Below, in pieces: positions 1 through 6,997 of a stretch of DNA of 64,000 nucleotides (the stretch's first letter is position 1; each line of letters starts with the position of its first letter). The stretch is taken from the NCBI GenBank assembly GCA_011526095.1, contig WYBA01000166.1:1-64000 (forward strand). The letters run 5' to 3'. The position numbers and the translations under genes were made by a program. The notes beneath the pieces are model-generated. The model saw nothing but the letters and a program-made list of their open reading frames with translations, was not told the origin of the DNA and did no database searches. The stretch is from Myxococcales bacterium. GTDB lineage: Bacteria; Myxococcota_A; Polyangia; Haliangiales; Haliangiaceae.

Positions 1-225
1 AGGATGAGCGGGGGAACGGAGACGGAGACGGAGACGGAGACGGAGACGGAGACGGAGACGGAGACGGAGACGGAGACGGAGACGGAGACGGAGACGGAGA
101 CGGAGACGGAGACGGAGACGGAGACGGAGACGGAGACGAGATGCGCGAGAGGCGGGCCCGACGTTCCGCTCATCCTGAGCAGGGCCGAGCGCCAGCGAGG
201 CCCGTGTCGAAGGATGGTGACAGTC
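1..225. repeat. Composite inverted-repeat element with (GGAGAC)20 core, left arm cut by window edge
   Basis: Bases 18-137 are 20 perfect tandem copies of GGAGAC. On the right, 166-225 is a 60-base arm running from CCGCTCATCCTGAGCAGGG to GAAGGATGGTGACAGTC. On the left, bases 1-11 match the inner end of the opposite arm. The same architecture is complete at 32322-32599, where both 60-base arms are present and inverted. The arm core (TCCTTCGA...CTCAGGA) resembles REP-type extragenic palindromes. No transposase is encoded. It lies just past the stop of the multicopper oxidase gene. The 62 bases from 226 to 287 hold nothing I recognise. Confidence 0.85.
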
Positions 226-287
226 AGCGACGCATGACTCGCAAGCCGCGCCTGGCTCCGCCGCCTCGCCAGCCCGTCGCCCTCGCC

Positions 288-1625
288 TCAGCCCGCGATC
301 CCGTCGCGCGCCAGGTCCTCCGCGCTCGCCTCCTCGGCCACCGTGCCCGCGGGGTGCTGGTACCAGCCCGGGTCGACGCCCTCCTCCAGCTTGTCGCGCA
401 CCTTGAGCAGCGTGAACATCCCGCCCATGTCGATCCCGCCGAACGGACCGGGCCCACCGACCATCGAGATCGAGTTGCGCGGCTGGTCCATCTTCATCTC
501 CGACATCTCGCCCATCCCCGACGCGCCCATCGTCATGTAGCCCGGCACGAGCCGGCCGATCTTCGCGTCCAGCCCTCGCGTGTCGGCGCCGATCAGGTTG
601 GGCGCGTCGTGGCCCATCTGGTTCATGACGTGGTGGGTCATGTGGCAGTGCATCGCCCAGTCTCCCGGCGCGTCGGCGACGAGCTCGACAACCCGCACCG
701 AGCCGACCGGCACCAGCACCGTCGTCTCCGGCCACCGCGCCGCCTTCGGCACCGGGCCGCCGTCGGTGTAGACGACCTCGAACGCGTAGCCGTGCAGGTG
801 GATCGGGTGGTGATCCATCGGCCCGAGGTTGCCGATGCGGATCCGCACCAGGTCGCCGACCTCGGCGACCAGCGGCTCGGTCGCCGGGAACGCCGCGCCG
901 TTGAACACGAGCTGGTTGAAGTCGCTCATCGCCAGCGGATCCGGACGGCGCGCGCCGTTGGGGATCTTCCACTCGTGCGCCATCAGGCTGTAGTCGCGGA
1001 CGCGCCGCTTCTCCGCCGGCGGCTTCTTCGGGTGCACCACGATCATCCCGACCATGCCCAGCGCGATCTGGGTCATCTCGTCGAAGTGCGGGTGGTACAT
1101 GAACGTGCCCGACTTGCCGAGCGTGAGCTCGTACTTGAACGTCCTGCCCGGCGGGATCGCGCGCTGGGTGAGCCCGGCGACGCCGTCCATCCCCGCCGGC
1201 AGGAAGATGCCGTGCCAGTGGGTCGTCGTCGCCTCGGGCAGCTTGTTGGTGACGTAGATGCGGACGCGGTCGCCCTCGACCGCCTCGATCAGCGGCCCGG
1301 GCGTGCGGCCGTTGTAGCCCCACGCCTCGATCTCGAGCCCCGGCGCGACCTGGTGGACGATCGGCTCGGCGACGAGGTGGAACACCTTCACGCCGTCCTT
1401 GAGCTCGAACGGCAGCGTCGCCCCGTTGGGCACGACGACGGGCGTGTAGCGCGCGCCGGCGACGGCGCGGCCGGAGGTCAGCGCGCGCGGCGCCGGGGCA
1501 GGCGCGGGCGCGGGCGGCGCGGCGGGCGCGCCCGGCTGACCTTGCGCCTGCGCGAGCCGGGCGCCGACGAGCGTGGCGCCGGCGGCGAGGCCGGTGGACA
1601 GGATCGTGCGTCGCGTGATCGACAT
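288..1625 (-). CDS. Two-domain multicopper oxidase, Tat-exported
   Basis: 445 residues. A twin-arginine signal (RR at 5-6, hydrophobic stretch, ALA-type cleavage near 28) predicts folded export to the periplasm. Copper ligands are clear: HWHG at 136-139, HPH at 178-180, HPIHLHG at 273-279 and HCHMTHHVMNQM at 326-337, which fits HCHx3Hx4M for the type 1 site. Only about 90 residues separate the two ligand groups, so the middle cupredoxin domain of ordinary laccase/CopA proteins is absent. This is a two-domain type that would need to trimerise to build the trinuclear centre. A Met-rich tail (about 352-400) suggests Cu(I) binding. It is the last gene of a minus-strand block with a TolC-type lipoprotein and two His-bearing lipoproteins. 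A role in periplasmic copper oxidation is inferred from family and context. Confidence 0.9.
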   Translation of the reverse strand: MSITRRTILSTGLAAGATLVGARLAQAQGQPGAPAAPPAPAPAPAPRALTSGRAVAGARYTPVVVPNGATLPFELKDGVKVFHLVAEPIVHQVAPGLEIEAWGYNGRTPGPLIEAVEGDRVRIYVTNKLPEATTTHWHGIFLPAGMDGVAGLTQRAIPPGRTFKYELTLGKSGTFMYHPHFDEMTQIALGMVGMIVVHPKKPPAEKRRVRDYSLMAHEWKIPNGARRPDPLAMSDFNQLVFNGAAFPATEPLVAEVGDLVRIRIGNLGPMDHHPIHLHGYAFEVVYTDGGPVPKAARWPETTVLVPVGSVRVVELVADAPGDWAMHCHMTHHVMNQMGHDAPNLIGADTRGLDAKIGRLVPGYMTMGASGMGEMSEMKMDQPRNSISMVGGPGPFGGIDMGGMFTLLKVRDKLEEGVDPGWYQHPAGTVAEEASAEDLARDGIAG

Positions 1626-1635
1626 GGCGTGCTCC

Positions 1636-3033
1636 TCAGTGTCCGCCGCCGTGGGCCGCGGCCGGCGCGGGTGCGGCGTCCGGCATCGCGGCGCCGCTCG
1701 CCGCCACCCCGCGCGGCGCGCCGCCGCGGCGCAGCGCGGCGACGTCGATCATCGCCTCGGCGTAGCGGCGGTGGGCGTCGAGCGCGGCGCGCTCGGCCTC
1801 GACCTGCGCGCGCCGCGCGGCGAGCAGCTCGGTCGTGCTCGCGTTCATCGCGTTGTACTGCAGGAGCGTCTGCTCCAGCACCTCGGCGTGCAGCGGCAGG
1901 ATCACGTCGCGCAGGTGGCGCGCCGCCGCGTGCGCCTCGAGCGCGCGCTGGCGCGCGGCGCGCGCCTCGGCCCGCAGCTCGACCGCGGTCGCCGTCAGCT
2001 CGTGCCGCGCTCGCGCGAGGTGGGCGTGCGCCCGCGCGCGCGCGCCCTCGCCGCGATCGAAGATCGGCAACCCGACCTCGATCGCCGGCCCGGTGTGCCA
2101 CTGCCCGTGGTCGGTGCCGGCGGCGACGCCGAGCCCGAGCGACGGCAGCCACGACCGCACGCGCGCGATCCCGACCTCGCCGGCCGCGGCGCGCGCGTCG
2201 GCGCGCAGCGCCGCGAGCGCCAGGCTCGCCGCGACCGCCTCGGCCTCGAGCCCGTCGAGCGCGGGCGCGTCGTCGGGCAGCGCCGGCAGCGCGCCGGTCG
2301 CGGTCCACCGCGTCGCCTCGCCCGACAGCCCCAGGCGCGCGTTGACGGCCTCGCGCGCCAGCTCGACCGCGGCCTGCGCCGCGCCGAGCGCCAGCCGCGT
2401 CTCCTCGCGCAGCAGGCGCTCGCGCGCGACCGCGAGGTCCGACGTGTTGCCCGCGGCGTGCATGCGCTCGAGCAGCTCGGCCGACGCGTCGGCGGTGTCG
2501 AACGCGGTCTGACGCAGCGCGAGCTCGGCCTGCGCCGCCAGCAGCGCGACGAACGCGCGCTCGACCTCGGCGGTGAGCTCGACCGCGGCGGCGACGGCGC
2601 GCGCCTGCGCCGCCTCGAGGCCCGCGCGCGCGGCGCCCCGGCGCTGGCCGAGCTGGAGCAGGCCGAGCACGTCCTGGACGACCTCGACCTCGGTCTCCGA
2701 GCTGCCGCCGCCGGTCTTGTACTTGAGGTGCACCGCGGTGGGCGCGAGCACGGTCGCGTCGGCGATCGCCGCCGCGGCGACGCCGAGCCCGGCGAGCTCC
2801 GCCTGCAGCCGCCGGCTGTTCGCCAGCGCGATCCGCACGGCCGTGTCGAGGTCCACCGGGCGCTGCAGCAGCTCGCGCACCGCCGCGGGCACGCGCGGGT
2901 CGACGCCCTCGGCGTCCCACGCGGCGCCGTGGCCGAGCCGCCGCGCCAGCTCCGCGTCGACGGGATCGAACACCGTCGCGCGCGACGGCGCGCACGCGGC
3001 GAGCAGCGCGCACGCGAGCGCGAGCCGCCTCAT
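1636..3033 (-). CDS. TolC-family outer-membrane efflux lipoprotein (CusC/OprM type)
   Basis: 465 residues. The start at 3033 was chosen because it begins a lipoprotein signal (lipobox LAAC, Cys14) and its ATG overlaps the upstream stop as ATGA. The sequence consists of two long alpha-helical, Ala/Glu/Arg-rich halves typical of outer-membrane efflux factors, with repeated heptad-like helices around 170-270 and 350-440. It ends in a His-containing tail (AHGGGH). Family members form the trimeric outer-membrane duct of RND or ABC tripartite pumps. No pump or adaptor gene is present in the window, so the partner must be elsewhere. The 10-base gap to the multicopper oxidase suggests one transcript for copper or other metal export. 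Confidence 0.85.
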   Translation of the reverse strand: MRRLALACALLAACAPSRATVFDPVDAELARRLGHGAAWDAEGVDPRVPAAVRELLQRPVDLDTAVRIALANSRRLQAELAGLGVAAAAIADATVLAPTAVHLKYKTGGGSSETEVEVVQDVLGLLQLGQRRGAARAGLEAAQARAVAAAVELTAEVERAFVALLAAQAELALRQTAFDTADASAELLERMHAAGNTSDLAVARERLLREETRLALGAAQAAVELAREAVNARLGLSGEATRWTATGALPALPDDAPALDGLEAEAVAASLALAALRADARAAAGEVGIARVRSWLPSLGLGVAAGTDHGQWHTGPAIEVGLPIFDRGEGARARAHAHLARARHELTATAVELRAEARAARQRALEAHAAARHLRDVILPLHAEVLEQTLLQYNAMNASTTELLAARRAQVEAERAALDAHRRYAEAMIDVAALRRGGAPRGVAASGAAMPDAAPAPAAAHGGGH

Positions 3034-3245
3034 CGCGCGTGCTCCGCGTGATCGTGCGCCGGGGCGGAGGCGGGCGCAGGCGCGGGCGCCTTCGCCCGCG
3101 CGCGCAGCGCGGCGGGCGGCCCGGCGAGTCGCCCGGTCGGCGCGCGCGCGCTCGCCGGGTGCTCCGCCACGAGCGGCACGGCGGTCGGGCTGCACGCCGC
3201 GACCGCCGCGATCACGACCGCGATCAGCGCGACGGCCGAGCGCAT
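3030..3245 (-). CDS. Small putative lipoprotein with His-containing tail
   Basis: 71 residues beginning with a lipoprotein signal (VAAC, Cys18), then a Pro/Ala/Arg-rich linker, ending in HDHAEHAR. Its stop overlaps the TolC-type gene as ATGA, and only one base separates its ATG from the stop of the larger His-rich lipoprotein, so the three are tightly coupled. I do not recognise a family. The terminal histidines and the neighbours suggest metal binding in the periplasm or at the outer membrane; this is inference. The short length and low complexity leave some doubt, but the signal peptide and coupling support a real gene. Confidence 0.6.
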   Translation of the reverse strand: MRSAVALIAVVIAAVAACSPTAVPLVAEHPASARAPTGRLAGPPAALRARAKAPAPAPASAPAHDHAEHAR

Positions 3246-3246
3246 G

Positions 3247-3822
3247 TCACGGCTGTCCCATGCCGCAGGTGCCGGCGCCGAGGTGCTCGGCGTGCATCCG
3301 CAGCTCCTGCTGGAGCGCCGCGACCCCGTCAGGGAACGCGACGAAGACCAGGCGGACGCCGCCGTCGATGTCCTCGACCGACGCGGCCGTGTGCGTCGAT
3401 ACCATCGCCGTGCCCTCGCCGCCGTGGCCGGCGTGGTCGCCGTGGCCGGCGTGGTCGCCGCCGCCGTGATCGTGGTGGTGATGATCGTGCCCGCCGCCGC
3501 CCGTCTCCTCGCCCGTCGGCAGCGGGCCCATCGCGGCGTGACGCTCCGAGTGGGCCTGCGCCCACGTCGCCGCGCGCCGCCGCACCTCGGCGACGTCGCC
3601 GGTGGTGACGAACACCAGCGCGGCGCCGGTGGCGGTGTCCTCGACGGACACGGACGTCCCGGCGACCTCGACCGGGCACCACGCGGCGGCGTCGGTCGCC
3701 GCGGTGTCGGCGGTCGCGCCGCCGCCGGCGCCGCCGGACGTGGACGCGGGCGCGGGCGTGGCGGCAGGGCCGCACGCGACGACGAGGAGCAGGGCGGAGG
3801 CGAAGAACGACAGGCAGCGCAT
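3247..3822 (-). CDS. His-rich lipoprotein with duplicated module, putative metal binding
   Basis: 191 residues. A lipobox (VVAC, Cys17) directs lipidation. Two similar segments of about 35-40 residues (SVEDTATGAALVFVTTGD near 59, and ASVEDIDGGVRLVFVAFPDG near 147) flank a linker at 112-133 with about ten His among Gly and Asp. The arrangement suggests an internal duplication joined by a metal-binding loop. I know no named family with this layout. It opens the run of overlapping genes leading to the TolC-type protein and the multicopper oxidase, so a periplasmic copper or zinc chaperone is the best guess. The 51 bases between it and the upstream P-type ATPase gene show no clear terminator. Confidence 0.75.
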   Translation of the reverse strand: MRCLSFFASALLLVVACGPAATPAPASTSGGAGGGATADTAATDAAAWCPVEVAGTSVSVEDTATGAALVFVTTGDVAEVRRRAATWAQAHSERHAAMGPLPTGEETGGGGHDHHHHDHGGGDHAGHGDHAGHGGEGTAMVSTHTAASVEDIDGGVRLVFVAFPDGVAALQQELRMHAEHLGAGTCGMGQP

Positions 3823-3873
3823 GAGAATGCGTCAGTACAACGACCCGGCGGGTCTGTCACCCGATCCGGCCGG

Positions 3874-6690
3874 TCAGCGGCGCGCCGGGGCCCGCCGCCG
3901 CGCCACGAGCTTGCGCAGCTCCTCCAGCCACAGCACGCTGCTCGCCAGCCCGACGCACATCAGCCAGTCGCCGGCGTGCAGCGGCGCGGTGCCGAACGCG
4001 CGCTGCAGCGCCGGCGTGTAGACGACCGCGACCTGCAGCGCCACCGACAGCGCGACCGCGCCGAACAGCCGCGGGTTGTGGAACAGGCCGTGGAACGCCG
4101 AGGCGCGCGCCGACCGCGCGTTGAACGCGTTGAACAGCTGCGCCAGCACCAGCACGGTGAACCCGGCGGTGCGCGCCTCGGCGAGCGGCGCGCTCCCCTC
4201 GATCATCCCGCCGGGAAGCATCCAGTCGATCGCGACGAGCGTCGCGATCGCCATGACGGCTCCGACGTAGAGCAGCCCGAGCAGCATCGCGCGGTCGATC
4301 ACGCGCGCGTCGGAGCGGCGCGGCGGCCGGTCCATCACGTCGTCGGGCGGCGGGTCGAACCCCAGCGCCAGCGCCGGCGCCGAGTCGGTGAGCAGGTTGA
4401 TCCACAGGATCTGCGTCGCGAGCAGCGGCGCGACGAACCCGCCGCCCGCGCCGTCGAGGCCGATCACCGACGCCAGCACGACGCCGAGGAACATCGTCAG
4501 GACCTCGCCGATGTTCGAGCCGAGCAGGTAGCGCAGGCAGGTCTGGATGTTGGCGAAGATCGATCGCCCCTCGCGCACCGCCGCTACGATCGTCGCGAAG
4601 TTGTCGTCGGCGAGGATCATGTGCGACGCCTCCTTCGACACCTCGGTGCCGGTGACGCCCATCGCCACGCCGATGTCGGCGGCGCGCAAGGCTGGCGCGT
4701 CGTTCACGCCGTCGCCGGTCATCGCGACGACGTGCCCGTCGGCCTTGAGCGCGCGGATGATGCGCAGCTTGTGCTCCGGGCTGACGCGCGCGAACACCGA
4801 GACGTCGCGCACCCGCGCGCGCAGCGCGTCGTCGTCGAGCGGGTCGAGGTCGGCGCCGGCCACCGCCGCGGCGCCGCCGCCCGCCACCGCGGGCGCGATC
4901 CCGAGGTCCGCCGCGATCCGCCCGCCGGTGCGCGCGTGGTCGCCGGTGATCATCAGGACGCGCAGGCCGGCGCGCTGCGCCTCCGCGATCGCGTCGGCGG
5001 CCTCGGGCCGCGGCGGGTCGAGCATCCCGACGACGCCCGCGAACACCAGCTCGCGCTCGACGTCGTCGTCGGGCGAGGGCGGCTCGGTGGTGTCGAGGCG
5101 CCGGTAGGCGACCGCGATCGTCCGCAGCGCCTCGCCCGCGAGCGCGTCGACCGTCGCGAGGATCTCCGCGCGCCGCGCCTCGGTCAGCGGCTCGTCCCCG
5201 GCCCCGACGCGCTCGCGCGTGCACCGCGCCAGCAGCACGCCGGGCGCGCCCTTGGTCACGACCGCGATCCGGCCGGCGCGCGTCGCGTCGGCCTCGAACG
5301 CGCTCATCAGCTTGCGCTCGGCGGAGAACGGGACCTCGCCGAGCCGCGTGAACCGGGGCGCGCCGCCAGGGGGCAGCCCGAGCTTGCGCTCCGCGACGAG
5401 GAACGCGGCGTCGGTCGGGTCGCCCTCGATCGTCCAGCCGTCGGCGCCCTCGCGCAGCGTCGCGTCGCCGGCGAGCGCGCCGCCGCCGAGCACCGCGCGG
5501 ACCTCGTCGAACAGCGGCCCGGGCGCCAGCGGCGCGCCCGCGATCGTGACCTCGCCCTCGGGCGCGTAGCCCGTGCCGTCGACGTCGACCACGCCCGAGC
5601 GCGTCACGACCCGCTGGATCGTCATCTCGTTGCGCGTCAGCGTCCCGGTCTTGTCCGAGCCGATCACCGTCGCCGAGCCGAGCGTCTCGACCGACGACAG
5701 CCGCTTGACGATCGCGCGTCGCGTCGCCATCCGTTGCACGCCGATCGCCAGGATCACCGTCAGGATCGCCGGCAGCCCCTCGGGCACCGCGGCGACCGCG
5801 AGCGACACGCCGAGCAGCAGCACCGCGACGACGTCGCTGGCGTGGTGGACCCTGGACGTGACGAGGATCGTCGCCACGACGACGACGGCGATCGCCATCA
5901 CGGCGAGCCCGAGCGTGCGCCCGAGCGCCGCGGTCTCGCGCTGCAGCGGGGTCGGCGCCTCCTCGGCGCGCTCGAGCATCGCGGCGATCCGTCCCAGCTC
6001 GGTGCGCATGCCGGTGGCGGTGACGACGGCGCGCCCCCCGCCGCGCGTCACCGCGGTGCCGCTGAACACCATGCACACGCGGTCGCCGAGCGGCGCGGGC
6101 GCGGGCAGCGCCGCCGCGTCCTTGAGCACCGCCACGCTCTCGCCGGTCAGCGGCGCCTCCGCGACGGTGAGCGCGGACGCCCGCACCACCCGCGCGTCCG
6201 CGACGATCGCGTCGCCCTCGGCGAGCACGAGCAGATCGCCCGGCACGATCTCGTCGGCGGCGATCCGCGCCTCGCGCCCGTCGCGGATCACCCGCGCGGT
6301 CGTCGCCGCCATCCGCCGCAGCGCCGCGACCGCGCGCTCCGCCTGGCGCTCCTGCACGAACCCGAGCACGGCGTTGCCGACGAGGATCGCCGCGATCACC
6401 AGCGCCTCGACCGGCGCGCCGTGCGCGCCCTCGTAGCCCCACGCGACGATCGACACCGCCACCGCCGCGAGCAGCAAGTAGATGAGCGGGTCGTGGAGCT
6501 GTGCGAGCAGCTTGCGCCACGCCGGCACGGGCGCGGTCGCGTCGAGCCGGTTGTGCCCGGCGCGCGCGAGGCGCGCCCGCGCCTCGGCGCTCGTCAGCCC
6601 ATCATCTAGATGGGTGCCGAGCGCGATCGCCACCTCGCGCGCGGGGGTGGTGGACGGCTCCGGGAGCGCGCTCCATGGGTCGGGAGACAT
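3874..6690 (-). CDS. P-type cation-transporting ATPase, calcium (type II) class
   Basis: 938 residues from the ATG at 6690 (MSPDPWSALP, as in the type II N-terminal domain); an ATG 39 bases upstream is also possible. It has a cation-ATPase N-domain, TGES actuator loop near 181, membrane motif AVPEGLPA, phosphorylation site DKTGTLT (Asp346), KGAPGVLL nucleotide-binding segment, TGDHART and MTGDGVNDAPA (near 657). NLLTDSAPALALGFDPP in the sixth membrane helix is the SERCA-like ion-site helix. There is no heavy-metal CPC motif and no N-terminal metal-binding domain, so it is not a CopA pump. It probably exports Ca2+ or another cation from the cytoplasm. It lies upstream of the copper-type block on the same strand. 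Confidence 0.92.
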   Translation of the reverse strand: MSPDPWSALPEPSTTPAREVAIALGTHLDDGLTSAEARARLARAGHNRLDATAPVPAWRKLLAQLHDPLIYLLLAAVAVSIVAWGYEGAHGAPVEALVIAAILVGNAVLGFVQERQAERAVAALRRMAATTARVIRDGREARIAADEIVPGDLLVLAEGDAIVADARVVRASALTVAEAPLTGESVAVLKDAAALPAPAPLGDRVCMVFSGTAVTRGGGRAVVTATGMRTELGRIAAMLERAEEAPTPLQRETAALGRTLGLAVMAIAVVVVATILVTSRVHHASDVVAVLLLGVSLAVAAVPEGLPAILTVILAIGVQRMATRRAIVKRLSSVETLGSATVIGSDKTGTLTRNEMTIQRVVTRSGVVDVDGTGYAPEGEVTIAGAPLAPGPLFDEVRAVLGGGALAGDATLREGADGWTIEGDPTDAAFLVAERKLGLPPGGAPRFTRLGEVPFSAERKLMSAFEADATRAGRIAVVTKGAPGVLLARCTRERVGAGDEPLTEARRAEILATVDALAGEALRTIAVAYRRLDTTEPPSPDDDVERELVFAGVVGMLDPPRPEAADAIAEAQRAGLRVLMITGDHARTGGRIAADLGIAPAVAGGGAAAVAGADLDPLDDDALRARVRDVSVFARVSPEHKLRIIRALKADGHVVAMTGDGVNDAPALRAADIGVAMGVTGTEVSKEASHMILADDNFATIVAAVREGRSIFANIQTCLRYLLGSNIGEVLTMFLGVVLASVIGLDGAGGGFVAPLLATQILWINLLTDSAPALALGFDPPPDDVMDRPPRRSDARVIDRAMLLGLLYVGAVMAIATLVAIDWMLPGGMIEGSAPLAEARTAGFTVLVLAQLFNAFNARSARASAFHGLFHNPRLFGAVALSVALQVAVVYTPALQRAFGTAPLHAGDWLMCVGLASSVLWLEELRKLVARRRAPARR

Positions 6691-6997
6691 GAAGCGAGGG
6701 CAGGGTAGGCGGGGTCGCCAGCCGACCACAACCCACAGCGCCGCCGGGCTGCACCTGACCGCGTGGACGTGTGTACCCCTGCGACATCACTCACAACTTT
6801 GGTCGAGGTACTGACCAAAGGTCAATTCATAAGTAATCGAGATCGCGTGATTTGCCGCGACGTGTCAGCGGATGCAAAGGCGAAGTTGCTTCCTTGTTCA
6901 TGACGCGTTTCCTAGAGTCGCACCGCGTCACGATCGGCCAGACCAGCCGAGGAGGGGTCCAGAGGTTGGCTGGCACGACCGGGCGCGAGGGGGAAAC
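6691..6997. promoter_or_regulatory. Divergent intergenic region with inverted repeat CTTTGGTC-N8-GACCAAAG
   Basis: 307 bases between the divergent P-ATPase and VolA-like genes. It is visibly AT-richer (6785-6920) than the surroundings. A perfect 8-bp inverted repeat lies at 6797-6804 and 6813-6820, like an operator for a dimeric repressor, and is placed to serve either promoter. A GAGGGGG Shine-Dalgarno sequence lies at the right end, before the ATG at 6998. I could not settle on a -35/-10 pair. Nothing else is recognisable. Confidence 0.5.

Noticed and set aside
18..137. CRISPR-like array
   Set aside because: The tandem GGAGAC units have no spacers; it is a microsatellite.
141..2345. Plus-strand open frame opposite the multicopper oxidase and TolC genes
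   Set aside because: Arg/His-rich translation without motifs; the minus-strand proteins carry clear family signatures.
3874..6690. Copper-exporting P1B ATPase, suggested by the copper-type neighbours
   Set aside because: No CPC motif and no metal-binding N-terminal domain; helix motifs PEGLPA and NLLTDSAPALALG are of the calcium type.
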